From: a virus
Length of the DNA stretch: 64,000 bases
Strand: one strand, 5' to 3'
Virus record (IMG/VR): IMGVR_UViG_3300017917_004093
Location: 1-64,000 of that record
The notes beneath the pieces are model-generated. The model did not search any database. It was not told the DNA's origin and saw nothing but the letters and a program-made list of their open reading frames with translations. Both the position numbers and the translations under genes were made by a program. Shown piece after piece: positions 47,625 through 57,721 of this stretch. Within the stretch, counting starts at the first letter, position 1. Every line of letters begins with the position of its first letter.

Positions 47625-50600
47625 TGGTCTGGAATGCCGAGGTTGGAGGAGTAAACGCTTCTGTGTATCTTGCAACACCGCTGGTAAATCTCACATCGGA
47701 CAAATAACCAGACAAATAGTTGCCGTTGTTAACAGGGCCTGCGCCTCCCAGCGCCACAGTTGTCATTCCGGTGTTGGCAGCCAGGGTGACTGTGGTACTG
47801 GCTGACTGCACACCGTTTATAAATATTCGCAATGTGGTCCCGCTGTAGGTTACAGCCACATGGCTCCATGCGCCCAAAGTCAGTGCACCAGCAGAAGTTA
47901 AGTTTGCGTTTACATTGTTAGAAACATAATATTGAAAAAATATTTTCCTGTCTGGATCCAATTGCATGAAGTATTGATAACCCGAACCAGCAGCCCAGCT
48001 ATAGCCAGACCCACCAGCAGCTATCAAACAAGCGTAATTTCCAGCAGGTTGAGCAGTGGGGTATACCCACATTTCCATGGTCCAATTCTTGTTGGTTATG
48101 CTCATGGTTGGAGAGTACGGTGCAATAACATAGTCGCCTGCACCATCAAAGAGATAACTGGCTCCAAGATTATTTTGCCAAGGATCAACAGATGTTACTC
48201 TGATGTCTCCGTTTTTAGTTAATGTAAAATTGTTGGATGAGTTATCCTTAAATGAATTGCTCTGGCATGTCAACAAACTGGTGTTAGCAACCGCTGTCAA
48301 CGGAGTTGTTGACGGAGTAAAGGTATCGGTATACAAAGCAGTTCCCTTGACAATACGAATGTTGCTTAACCATCCTAGATAAAAAGTATCAGATGCCACA
48401 CTAAAGAATGCGTTGGCGCCAATAAACAATCCGCTACTGGAAATATTATCTGAGTTTCCAGCAGCAGATGTAGTTTGAGTTCCGTTTACAAACATTCTAA
48501 GTGTTGTGCCTGATCTTGTTACTGCATAATGGTTCCACTGGTTAAATCTAGTAGATGTATCGGTGAGTATAGTGCCGCCGCTGGACAAAGTTCTAAATTG
48601 CATAGCCCCGGCGTTGTTTATGCCCATCCACCAGTAAGAACCGTTGGTGCCTGCGGGACGCGAGTCTAATATCATTTTTCCGTTGGTGTTGGAAAATGTT
48701 GGGGTGTATGCCCAAAATTCAACAGTGAAGTCTCCGGTACCAAATGAAAATGCAGCATTGGCAGGTACAGTAAAATAGTCGCCTGTTCCGTCAAAGTAAT
48801 TACTATAATAGCTACCAAAGTATGGTCCGTCATTGACTTCTTTGGCATCAGCGGCAGTTTCAAGATCAAACAACATTGTGCTGTTGGCAACTGCGCCGTC
48901 GCCACCCGGTAACAGGAGAGATGTGTTGGCGATTGCTGTCAGCGGAAGTTCTGGTGGCACAAATGGTGCAGTGTATAGTGCAGTGCCTTTTATGACTCTA
49001 AAGTCAGAGATGTATCCACCAAATGCTTGTGTGCTGGCAGAACTGGGAAAGTTGGGGTACCATCCCACATACAATGGAAAGCTTAAATCGTTAATGGACA
49101 GTGCGTTGGTCACAGTGTTTGCTTGCACACCGTTCAAGTAAAGTCTCCAGACGTTACCAGTTCTCGTAACAGCCACATGATTCCAAGTGCTTGCACGGGG
49201 AGTGGCAGCGCCGGTCATTGACACTGCCCAGGTGCCGTTGCCTGCATAAAAGCTCAGTGTGTTGTTGGTTTCAAATCCCAATATCCATCCGTTGGCATCT
49301 GTGGCACCAGGCTTGCTTGCAATGGCTTGATAACCTTTCAACGAGTTAGGCCAAATCCAGCACTCAATGGTAAAAGCACTGCTGCCCAATTCCAAAGTAG
49401 CACTGTCTGGAACAGTGTAGTAATCTCCGTTGCCGTCAAAATACATGCTGCCGCCAAACACAGATTTACTGTAAGATTGTTGCGTGGTAAAAGTTGGGGT
49501 AAAGGGATTAAAGACCACAGGTGTTGTGTTACCAGACACTGAAATTGTGTCAGCAAGAGTCGATGTGTCTGCAATGGTGTTTGTGTTTACCAACAAACTG
49601 GTGCCACTCACAGCAGTCAAAGGACTTGTGCTGGGAGTGAAAGTGCTGGTGTAAAGTGCAGTGCCTTTAACCACTCGTAGGTTTGACATATATCCATTGA
49701 TATAAAACTGATTGTCTTTGTCTGTGCCAATTATGGGTCTATTGGCTGCGTTGGTGTAATCGTTGCCATCTGAATATGTGCTGCCTGATTGCACACCGTT
49801 GATAAAAAATCTAGTGGAGCCGCTGGATCTACATAATGCAACGTGATACCATGCCCCTGCAGCAATGGCACCATTTGCTGTTGCTGCTACTTCATTGGTT
49901 CCCACAATTAATGTTATTACGCCACTATTGGGTTGATGAAAGAATGCAACCGAGTTGTTTTGAGATGCGGCGGGTCTGCTGTCATAAAAGAAACCGTAGC
50001 CGCCAATATTGTTAAGATATGTCCAAAATTCAATGGTAAAATCGCCGGTGCCAAAGGCAAAATCAGTTTGATTACTGGTAATATTGTAACTGTCGCCGCT
50101 GCCGTCAAAGTAAACACTGTAAGCAGGGTTGGGGTTGGATGTTCCTGGTATGAGTCCGAATTTTTGAGTACCAACTGTACCTACCAAAGTAAAAGAAAAA
50201 TTGTTTATGCTGCGGTCGATGAACCGTGGGTCTTGTGCTGTGAGCAAAACTGTACCAGCCACAGGTTGCAATGGTGCTGTACTGGGAGTAAAATTACCTG
50301 TATATATTTGAGATCCTTTTACAAATCTCACATTGCTCATATAACCTATGAACGGACTCAAGTAAGTATATGAGGTGCCATTGTAAAATGTTGTGCCCAG
50401 TGTGGCAAAAGGTGTGCCTGTGGTGTTGAATGGAAATGTGCCGGTCAATGTTGGATTGCTAAACTGATTGGTAATTTCAGTTCCGTTTACCCAGAATCGA
50501 TTTGTAGAACCTGTGTATGTCCAAGCAATGTGAGTCCATGTGTTTCGAGCAATAGTAGTACTGCTGCTGTTGCTGATATAGCCGCCACCGTCCTTGATAA

Positions 50601-52380
50601 TTTGCAATACACCATTTCCATCTATTCCTAGAGCGTTGTATCTTTCCCCTGACCCCCAATGAATTGATATCAATATCGATCCGCCTTGTGGCAGTGCACC
50701 TGTAGAATATCCTGTGGGATAAACCCAGCATTCAAATGTACCAGTTGAACCGTAAAGAACAAAACCACTGTTAGTTGGCGTTCTTACAGTGGGCAGAGTG
50801 GTTGTGGTACCTGAACCATCAAAATAGTAACTCCAATTTTCTCCGTAAGGTGAAAGTGTTCCACTGGTAGCATTGTTGGTCCTTGTGACCAAATGGTAAT
50901 TGGTACTGGTATCAAGAATTGAGTTATTGTTTGGAGGTTGATTGGTTTGTAATGTCAACAGAACTGTATCGGCAGTTGCAGTCAACGGTGTTGTTGAGGG
51001 TGTAAAATTGGCTGTATATACAGCCGTTCCTTTGACTATGCGAAGATTTGACACATAGCCTGTTAACAAATTTGCTGCTTGATCTGATCCACCGATTCTT
51101 CCAGCATTTCCCTGAGCTTCGATTGCGGTTGCTGAAGTAACTGTGGTGACCAATGTACCATTCAAAAATGTTCTAAATGAACTTCCACTTCTGGTAAGTG
51201 CCACATGATACCATTGATTTGCTACCACTGATCCAAATGTTGCACCGTTTAAAATGTCCCAGGATACACTTGCACTGGTTGCATATGCCTTGAGTGTGCC
51301 TGCTTCGTTTTGAATCAGCACTGCAGGATAACTGGTTGTATCCAATGCAATTATTGGGGTTGTTCCGGAAACTGTTGAAAAATATACCCAAGCTTCAATT
51401 GTGAAGTTGGAAGTACCTAGATTAAAAGCACCGCTTTGAGGAAATGTTATATAGTCACCGGTCCCATCAAAATATGCGCTGCCATATGTGCCAGGATTGG
51501 ATGCAAAAGGAATTCTATTGGTAGGTCTTGTGTCGCCTACCACAGTAAGAGAAAAGTTATTGAGACTAGCATCAACGATGAATGGTTGAGCTGAGGGTGC
51601 TTCTCCACTTAGTAACATTGGTACATAAGCAATAAATGCATCACCAACCACAACTGTGTAGTTAATAATTTGTTGAGTCTGCTGCCCTTCCTGGTCTGTG
51701 GCTGTAACAGTAAAAGTGACCACGGTGGTTTGCGTATACCCGGTAACAGTACCAGTAATCAGACCAGAGCTGGATAGCGAAAGTCCAGTGGGCAACGATC
51801 CAGCACCCAGTGAGTATGTCAGCGTACTGTCACCTGTGGCAACCAATTGAGTAGACACTGGTGAACCATTGTTAGAACTCAATGCTGATGTTGTCCAACT
51901 GGGTGCACCACTGTATCTAACATTGGGTCCTAAAAATCCGGTGTTGGTGGGAGTAAAAATGGCCAGCGCAACGTTTCCCACATTACCTGCAGGAATTACA
52001 GCTCGTATTTGAGTTGTGCCTATGAATGTGTTTGAAACCAAGCTGTTGTTGACATACACGCTAGAGTTAGCAACAAATCCTGTGCCATTTATTAAAATAT
52101 TTCCGCCGGCTGTGTTCACAGCAACTTGACCACTCACTGGCTGATTGTTGGCATCTAGATATTGAATGTTACCAATGGTTGGCCCGCTGGACACATTTAC
52201 TGCACTGTTGGCACTGGTTTGTCCAGGTGTGACAACATCTAGAGTTATTGAGGTATTGGCTGAAACCACAGCACCAGCAACACCCAGAACACCCCCGCCG
52301 TTGTTGATGACAACCGCTTGTCCTGCAATGGCTGTGCTGGCCCGAGCTCGTCGAGAACTTGTTGATTTAATGCCGCCCAT
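47620..52380 (-). CDS. Six-LamG-domain adhesin
   Basis: A 1586-aa protein. After a short low-complexity start, residues 65-157 look like an IPT/TIG Ig domain, and about 160-245 like a He_PIG (cadherin-like) domain. Six laminin-G/concanavalin-type domains follow, each about 215 aa with a YFDGTGDY start, an F-x-I-E-x-W core, WYHVALTRSG and an end like VSNLRIVKGTALYT. Approximate starts are 270, 500, 735, 955, 1175 and 1390. The last copy is the most divergent. LamG domains bind carbohydrate or protein, so this is most likely a receptor-binding or adhesive fibre. Confidence 0.85.
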   Translation of the reverse strand: MGGIKSTSSRRARASTAIAGQAVVINNGGGVLGVAGAVVSANTSITLDVVTPGQTSANSAVNVSSGPTIGNIQYLDANNQPVSGQVAVNTAGGNILINGTGFVANSSVYVNNSLVSNTFIGTTQIRAVIPAGNVGNVALAIFTPTNTGFLGPNVRYSGAPSWTTSALSSNNGSPVSTQLVATGDSTLTYSLGAGSLPTGLSLSSSGLITGTVTGYTQTTVVTFTVTATDQEGQQTQQIINYTVVVGDAFIAYVPMLLSGEAPSAQPFIVDASLNNFSLTVVGDTRPTNRIPFASNPGTYGSAYFDGTGDYITFPQSGAFNLGTSNFTIEAWVYFSTVSGTTPIIALDTTSYPAVLIQNEAGTLKAYATSASVSWDILNGATFGSVVANQWYHVALTRSGSSFRTFLNGTLVTTVTSATAIEAQGNAGRIGGSDQAANLLTGYVSNLRIVKGTAVYTANFTPSTTPLTATADTVLLTLQTNQPPNNNSILDTSTNYHLVTRTNNATSGTLSPYGENWSYYFDGSGTTTTLPTVRTPTNSGFVLYGSTGTFECWVYPTGYSTGALPQGGSILISIHWGSGERYNALGIDGNGVLQIIKDGGGYISNSSSTTIARNTWTHIAWTYTGSTNRFWVNGTEITNQFSNPTLTGTFPFNTTGTPFATLGTTFYNGTSYTYLSPFIGYMSNVRFVKGSQIYTGNFTPSTAPLQPVAGTVLLTAQDPRFIDRSINNFSFTLVGTVGTQKFGLIPGTSNPNPAYSVYFDGSGDSYNITSNQTDFAFGTGDFTIEFWTYLNNIGGYGFFYDSRPAASQNNSVAFFHQPNSGVITLIVGTNEVAATANGAIAAGAWYHVALCRSSGSTRFFINGVQSGSTYSDGNDYTNAANRPIIGTDKDNQFYINGYMSNLRVVKGTALYTSTFTPSTSPLTAVSGTSLLVNTNTIADTSTLADTISVSGNTTPVVFNPFTPTFTTQQSYSKSVFGGSMYFDGNGDYYTVPDSATLELGSSAFTIECWIWPNSLKGYQAIASKPGATDANGWILGFETNNTLSFYAGNGTWAVSMTGAATPRASTWNHVAVTRTGNVWRLYLNGVQANTVTNALSINDLSFPLYVGWYPNFPSSASTQAFGGYISDFRVIKGTALYTAPFVPPELPLTAIANTSLLLPGGDGAVANSTMLFDLETAADAKEVNDGPYFGSYYSNYFDGTGDYFTVPANAAFSFGTGDFTVEFWAYTPTFSNTNGKMILDSRPAGTNGSYWWMGINNAGAMQFRTLSSGGTILTDTSTRFNQWNHYAVTRSGTTLRMFVNGTQTTSAAGNSDNISSSGLFIGANAFFSVASDTFYLGWLSNIRIVKGTALYTDTFTPSTTPLTAVANTSLLTCQSNSFKDNSSNNFTLTKNGDIRVTSVDPWQNNLGASYLFDGAGDYVIAPYSPTMSITNKNWTMEMWVYPTAQPAGNYACLIAAGGSGYSWAAGSGYQYFMQLDPDRKIFFQYYVSNNVNANLTSAGALTLGAWSHVAVTYSGTTLRIFINGVQSASTTVTLAANTGMTTVALGGAGPVNNGNYLSGYLSDVRFTSGVARYTEAFTPPTSAFQTK

Positions 52381-52709
52381 TACCCAATCTCGCTTCCGAA
52401 TACATTGACTGCCACTGAGGAACTCTGACAGTTGGCAGCAATTACATCTGTGTTGCCCAATGTGATGCCCAAAGTCAGTGTCAATGTATCGTTGCCAGGC
52501 AATGAAGTTTGATAGTTGATATATTGTTTGTTGGTAATAGCAGCGTTGGCCACTGCAACTACCAAACTAAATGTTGTGGCCACATTACTTAGGTTGCAAA
52601 CTGCCACTGTACTGACCACTGCCTGTGTGTTGGCAGGCACTGTGTATGCGGTTGTCAGCACGTTTGCAGTTGGATTTATTTGACCTAAAACTTTGTATGT
52701 TGTTGCCAT
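52380..52709 (-). CDS. Small beta-rich fibre-associated protein
   Basis: A 109-aa protein beginning MATTYKVLGQINPTANVLTT, with VPANTQAVVSTVAVCNLSNV and ITNKQYINYQTSLPGNDTLT. The pattern suits a small beta-sandwich attached to fibres and is similar to the 104-aa protein at 59154. It lies 12 bp after the next fibre gene, and its stop overlaps the LamG start. Confidence 0.58.
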   Translation of the reverse strand: MATTYKVLGQINPTANVLTTAYTVPANTQAVVSTVAVCNLSNVATTFSLVVAVANAAITNKQYINYQTSLPGNDTLTLTLGITLGNTDVIAANCQSSSVAVNVFGSEIG

Positions 52710-52721
52710 GATATTCTCTTT

Positions 52722-53318
52722 TTATGCGCCCATCAACAAGAACGGACTCAGTTGATCAGTACCAGTGTTGACTGCATTTGCTGCCACAGCAGTAGACGAC
52801 ACATCAACCCAATAAAAGCTGGTACCATCAAATTGGTATTCATACAAAATGTCGGTGGATGTATTATACCATTGATCGCCTTTGTTGTTGCCTGTGGCCG
52901 GCGGACTGGTTGCAGCGGTATAAACAAATCCTGATGCAACCTGTACAAAAACCAAAGCAGTTGTACCAATCACAATGGGATTGTTGGTGGTCAACTTCCA
53001 TTGAGTATCAGCATAAGTTGTGCCTTCGGTGACCATGACAATGGTACCGGCTTCAAGTTCTCCTGTGGTATCTGTGTCAACTGATCTTGCCCAGGTACCG
53101 TTTGAACCTGATCCAACTGTGGTCACATAGTAGATTCCATTTTGAGAACCAGTAGACTGCCCTGTGACCAAAACACGATCATTAACACTAAGATTTACAC
53201 CGTCAACAGAGTTTGGAGCACCGCCCGACAGAGTGACATTGGTGGTAGTAACCACTCGCGTGGCCTGTTTGTAATCAATGTCGTAGATCTGATAGGCACG
53301 TGGTTTGGTTAACGCCAT
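52722..53318 (-). CDS. Fibre protein with NRVLV-type module
   Basis: A 198-aa protein with TTTNVTLSGGAPNSVDGVNL, SVNDRVLVTGQSTGSQNGIY and a second part WYNTSTDILYEYQFDGTSFY followed by WVDV. The DRVLV...NGIYYV module is also found inside the 1438-aa fibre (NTRVLVKNQANGVLNGIYY), so the two share a domain. Probably a short fibre or a baseplate attachment piece. Confidence 0.7.
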   Translation of the reverse strand: MALTKPRAYQIYDIDYKQATRVVTTTNVTLSGGAPNSVDGVNLSVNDRVLVTGQSTGSQNGIYYVTTVGSGSNGTWARSVDTDTTGELEAGTIVMVTEGTTYADTQWKLTTNNPIVIGTTALVFVQVASGFVYTAATSPPATGNNKGDQWYNTSTDILYEYQFDGTSFYWVDVSSTAVAANAVNTGTDQLSPFLLMGA

Positions 53319-53340
53319 ATTACAACTTTTCTTTAGTTAT

Positions 53341-56300
53341 TTACATGCGTCCCACAACCACCTCAATGATGCTGTCTCCACTGATGTTGTCTTGCAAAGC
53401 TTTACCAATCACTGTGCCCAATGCTGGTGTAGCACAGGCTATGGCTCGTCCGTCACCTGCACTGACCATCATGTCGCCTTTGGCCACTGGTCCTGACACC
53501 TTGGTTGGCACACGACCTGTTAGAGCAACTGTTGCTACATGCTCTGCATTGAGAACTGCATTCATGATATAGCTGGGATTGGTCGAAACCACACCAGCAA
53601 CTCTGCGGTCATTTCTAACTGCAGACAGTGTGACTTCGTTGGCGCCACCAAAACTCAACACAGTTCCTGGTTCATATGCAGCATCAGCCACATAGTTTTC
53701 TGCCAAGTCAGCGTATTGGGCTGATGTTGCTTTGGCATGCACTGTATTGAAATATGTTGTGGCGCTGCCAATATTGGCTACACCATTGCTGCCAGTAGAC
53801 ACAATGTTGCCCGATACTGCCAATACCCCAGTTATGTTGGCTCCACCACTGTAGACCAATGCAATTGTTGAACCACCAACGTTGGCTCTGATATTACCGC
53901 CCGATGCAATTACAGACACACTGCTGGTACCATTGGCAATGGTAGTTGTATCAACGTTGGTGCTGTCAATGGTAGCTGGTGTTGTTCCATCTGCTGCGTA
54001 GAATGCCACAGTGTTGCCTGTGACGTTCTTCATGATAATGTTGCCTATATACAAGCTGTTGCCAGACAGGTATAGATCTTTCCAACGTGCTGTAGAGTTA
54101 CCCAAACTGTAAGTAACGTTGGCGGTGGGGTTTAGGTTGCCTGTGATTTCCACAATGGCTTGAGTAGCATTTGTTCCTACGATTGCATTTCCTGGACTGT
54201 TGCTGATAGAAGTGACCGATGTGGTAGTTGTCACGGTTCTAACATCAATAAGATCACCAGACTGGGGAGCTTCTGTGAATGTCAATGTGGTAGTGGTAAC
54301 AGAATACGCCAAAGTTGGTATCTGTATCACACCGTTGATGCTCACAATCACAGAGTTGGTTGTTGCTGCGGTGGCCAGTGTAAATGCCACTGTGGACCCA
54401 TCTCCGTTAAACTGTTGATCGCTGATCACAGTAAATGAGGGTGTACCCACTGTAGCCCATGCACTATTGTCATAAACTTCAACAGCATTCAATGACGAGT
54501 TGAAACGCAACATACCAGTTACCCCAACTCCTGGACGTTGTGGTGTAGTTCCCACTGGCATCAAGAATGAGTTGGTAGCATTCATTGCCACAATGGCATT
54601 GGTAGTCTGCGTTGAGCTACCAAAACTGACTGTTCTGGTTCCTGCATCAACATAAAACACGTTGCCTGCGCCGCTGCCATCTACTGCAAAGTCAACATCA
54701 GCATCAATTTGGTTAATGGTGATTCTAGCAGCATTTGAATTGATGTTGCTGCCATTGAGTATCAGCCCGTTGCTGCCACCAGTGTTCAAATTTGCACCAG
54801 TGATGTTGCCCGACATGACCACTGCTGTACCAACTACAGATGTTGTGTTCACATTGCCACCAGTGATATTGCCTGTGGCGCTGATCAATCCACTGGTCAG
54901 TATGTTACCACCAGTGATGTTGGCTGCTGAGGTGATATTACCTGTAGAACTAATCAGTCCACCTGTGAGCAAGTTCCCACCACTGATGTTTGCAGCACTT
55001 GTAATGTTACCAGTAGAGCTGATCAATCCGCCAGTGAGTATGTTACCACCTGTGACGTTACCAGTTACGCTTACTACAGAACCAATATGACTAGCTGCTG
55101 AAACTGTGGTTGTGGCCAACAAATTGCCACCTGCAACGTTGGCAGCACTTGTAATGTTACCAGTAGAGCTAATTAGTCCGCTGGTCAGTATGTTACCACC
55201 AGTGATATTGGCTGCAGAAGTAATGTTGCCAGTTGAACTTACTAGTCCACCTGTGAGCAAGTTACCACCTGAAATATTGGCTGCAGAAGTAATGTTGCCA
55301 GTTGAGCTGATCAATCCACCTGTCAATATATTACCGCCTGTGACATTGCCACTAACACTTACTACAGAACCAATGTGACTTGCTGCTGATACTATGCCAG
55401 ATGTCAACAAGTTTCCGCCACTGATATTGGCAACACTGGTAATGTTGCCAGTAGAGCTTACAATACCACCTGTGAGCAAGTTACCGCCAGACACATTACC
55501 GCTAATGTTTGCCCCCTGTCCGGTCAAGTTGCCTGTGACACTTAGGCTTGTACCGGTGGCAGCACCAATGTTGGGTGTTGTCAAGTTTGCACTGGCTTTG
55601 ACAATGATATTGCCGCCAACATCAAATGCTGTGGTATTGTTGTCAACTTTGGCACTAAACACTGTGCCAGTCAATGAAATACCAGCTTGAGTGTTGGCTG
55701 AGTATACTTGACTTGAACTAAACTGAGCAAACTGAATATTGCTGGTGCCAAAGGTAATTGTACCGCTGGGACTGTCAACAATCCAAGCACTGCCTGCATT
55801 AACATTACCACTTTGAACAAAGAAGTAATCGTTGATACTAAATTGTTCTGAGCTGTTGGGACCATATTCGTCAGCGTCTGTGGTACGAACAAGTGCTGTA
55901 GCGTTGGCCCAGTAATAGATGCCGTTGAGTACTCCGTTGGCCTGGTTCTTGACCAACACACGAGTGTTGGCTGTTTGAATGTTGGCAGTGTCAATTAGGT
56001 TAAATGTTCCTCCTGCCACTGTGAGTGTGGCACCCACACCGTTGCCAGCACCATTGGGTTGTGAATAGGTAATTGTACCGCCTGTGGCAGTTTCCAGTGT
56101 ACCTGTGGTCGCTGCAAACACAGCTTGGTGATATGCCACCTGTGTTGTGACCATGTTATCAACATAAAGTTTTGTGGCAGCATCTTGGTCTTGAACTGGT
56201 TGAGCCAAGTTATTGATGTTTTTGCTGCTGACGCTGACGTTGCTGCTGGGAGCCAGTGTAATCAAGCCGCCAGTTGAACTGACAGTTACAGTTGTGCCGA

Positions 56301-57657
56301 TCACGGTTGGTGTTACTACCGCGGTAGTGGCCACTAAATTGCCGCCCAAAACGTTTGCTGTACTTCTAATATTTCCAGTTGCAGTTACAAGTCCACTTGT
56401 TATTAAGTTGGCACCTGTGATGTTGCCCGCTGCTGACATGGTTGTGCCAGCTTCCACTCTACCAGTGGCAAGAACTGCTCCAGCATTGATAAAATTGGTC
56501 ACATCAACGTTGCCGCCTGGAACATTAACGTTACCAGCTACCACGTTGCCTGTGGCGCTGACAGTGGCACCTTGAACTAGTGCAGTAGAAATTATGTTGC
56601 CGCTGCTGATGTTGGCCGCAGAAGTGATATTACCAGTGGAGCTGATCAAACCGCCTGTGAGTAGGTTGCCGCCTGTGATATTAGAGGCAGCACTGATCAA
56701 ACCACCTGTGAGCAAATTACCACCTGTCACATTGGCAGTTACTGATACTACGGAACCAATATAACTTGCAGCAGATGCAATGCCAGATGTCAGCAAGTTG
56801 CCACCTGTAATGTTGGCAGCTGATGTAATGTTGCCAGTTGAACTAACTAGTCCACCAGTGAGCAAATTGCCACCAGAAATGTTGGCAGCTGATACAATGT
56901 TACCGCTTGCAGAAACTATGCCACTTACATATACTCCAGTGCTAGCAAATGTTACTACATTCGATGTTCCTGCAACTGTGACCCCAATATTACCGTTGGT
57001 AGCTGCTGCAATGTTTGATGTACCTGCTGTGACCGGGAATCCAGATGTGCTGGCAGTGACGCCAGTCAACTGACTACCGTTACCAAAATAGTAGTTTGCA
57101 GTAATGTTACCAGCAGCCGATACTTGACCGTTGGTGAGAATGTTGCCAGCTGCAATGTTGGCTGTAACATTAGCAGTTCCAATTATGTTACCAACAAAAC
57201 TACTGGTTCCGTTGACCACCATGTTGCCGCCAATGTTGGCGTTGCCGGTGTGGAAACTGGTGTAACTAGCTATGCTGACTGTGGTATTGGTTTCGCCTGT
57301 GGTTGTAAAAGCTGTGATAAATTCGCTGGCACTTTCGTCCCAGACAAAAGCAATGTTTTCACTGGTTCCGCGTTGTCCAATAAAACCAATGTCAACTGTG
57401 GGAACTCCAGTTTGTCCTGATGCCAGCAAGATCACAGGATCTTCAACTGTGGTATAAGTGGTATCAATTGCAGTGGTATTGCCCTGGACTGTGAGGTTGC
57501 CGGCCACGGTCAAATCAGATCCATATACCAAATTGTTGGCAATTTTTTGCGAAGTGACGCTGTAGTTTTGCAGTTTTACAGCAGCATTGATGCCTACATA
57601 AACGTTTCCAGCACTTGCATCAGAAATCTGATTGTTATTAATTCGTGTTACAGCCAT
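53341..57657 (-). CDS. 1438-aa repetitive tail fibre protein
   Basis: A very long fibre. It has an N-terminal domain (MAVTRINNNQISDASAGNVY), two repeat blocks of about 23-residue units such as GGNLLTGGLISSTGNITSAA, a central NTRVLVKNQANGVLNGIYY module, and an FTLATAATTNSVIVSINGV module. The C-terminal domain starts TYFNTVHAKATSAQYADLAE and is shared with the 492-aa fibre. The repeats probably form a long beta-helical stalk. A hairpin and CATAAATA promoter precede it. Confidence 0.85.
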   Translation of the reverse strand: MAVTRINNNQISDASAGNVYVGINAAVKLQNYSVTSQKIANNLVYGSDLTVAGNLTVQGNTTAIDTTYTTVEDPVILLASGQTGVPTVDIGFIGQRGTSENIAFVWDESASEFITAFTTTGETNTTVSIASYTSFHTGNANIGGNMVVNGTSSFVGNIIGTANVTANIAAGNILTNGQVSAAGNITANYYFGNGSQLTGVTASTSGFPVTAGTSNIAAATNGNIGVTVAGTSNVVTFASTGVYVSGIVSASGNIVSAANISGGNLLTGGLVSSTGNITSAANITGGNLLTSGIASAASYIGSVVSVTANVTGGNLLTGGLISAASNITGGNLLTGGLISSTGNITSAANISSGNIISTALVQGATVSATGNVVAGNVNVPGGNVDVTNFINAGAVLATGRVEAGTTMSAAGNITGANLITSGLVTATGNIRSTANVLGGNLVATTAVVTPTVIGTTVTVSSTGGLITLAPSSNVSVSSKNINNLAQPVQDQDAATKLYVDNMVTTQVAYHQAVFAATTGTLETATGGTITYSQPNGAGNGVGATLTVAGGTFNLIDTANIQTANTRVLVKNQANGVLNGIYYWANATALVRTTDADEYGPNSSEQFSINDYFFVQSGNVNAGSAWIVDSPSGTITFGTSNIQFAQFSSSQVYSANTQAGISLTGTVFSAKVDNNTTAFDVGGNIIVKASANLTTPNIGAATGTSLSVTGNLTGQGANISGNVSGGNLLTGGIVSSTGNITSVANISGGNLLTSGIVSAASHIGSVVSVSGNVTGGNILTGGLISSTGNITSAANISGGNLLTGGLVSSTGNITSAANITGGNILTSGLISSTGNITSAANVAGGNLLATTTVSAASHIGSVVSVTGNVTGGNILTGGLISSTGNITSAANISGGNLLTGGLISSTGNITSAANITGGNILTSGLISATGNITGGNVNTTSVVGTAVVMSGNITGANLNTGGSNGLILNGSNINSNAARITINQIDADVDFAVDGSGAGNVFYVDAGTRTVSFGSSTQTTNAIVAMNATNSFLMPVGTTPQRPGVGVTGMLRFNSSLNAVEVYDNSAWATVGTPSFTVISDQQFNGDGSTVAFTLATAATTNSVIVSINGVIQIPTLAYSVTTTTLTFTEAPQSGDLIDVRTVTTTTSVTSISNSPGNAIVGTNATQAIVEITGNLNPTANVTYSLGNSTARWKDLYLSGNSLYIGNIIMKNVTGNTVAFYAADGTTPATIDSTNVDTTTIANGTSSVSVIASGGNIRANVGGSTIALVYSGGANITGVLAVSGNIVSTGSNGVANIGSATTYFNTVHAKATSAQYADLAENYVADAAYEPGTVLSFGGANEVTLSAVRNDRRVAGVVSTNPSYIMNAVLNAEHVATVALTGRVPTKVSGPVAKGDMMVSAGDGRAIACATPALGTVIGKALQDNISGDSIIEVVVGRM
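54840..55500 (-). repeat. Fibre-coding repeat block A
   Basis: About nine imperfect tandem copies of an approximately 69-bp unit (T-G-G-N-L-L-T-G-G-L repeats) in the 1438-aa fibre gene. Individual copies differ mainly in third codon positions. Boundaries approximate. Confidence 0.65.
56590..56935 (-). repeat. Fibre-coding repeat block B
   Basis: A second cluster of about five imperfect 69-bp units, separated from block A by unique fibre modules. Boundaries approximate. Confidence 0.6.
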
Positions 57658-57665
57658 GGTTCACC

Positions 57666-57702
57666 CCAATCTCCAAACTAGTATGGTATTTATGGAGATT
57701 GG
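57666..57702 (-). promoter_or_regulatory. Hairpin in the 1438-aa fibre leader
   Basis: CCAATCTCCA/TGGAGATTGG, a perfect 10-bp stem with a 17-nt loop, ending 8 bp before the ATG at 57657 and adjoining a GGGGTG ribosome-binding site. Confidence 0.65.
57687..57694 (-). promoter_or_regulatory. T4-type late promoter inside the hairpin
   Basis: CATAAATA (minus); the predicted start, about 57681, lies in the hairpin loop, so late RNA lacks the 5' arm. Confidence 0.6.
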
Positions 57703-57721
57703 ATCTCATAGAACTATGGGG

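Noticed and set aside
54840-55500. CRISPR array
   Set aside because: The repeated units are about 69 bp, imperfect, without unique spacers, and stay in frame as protein repeats.
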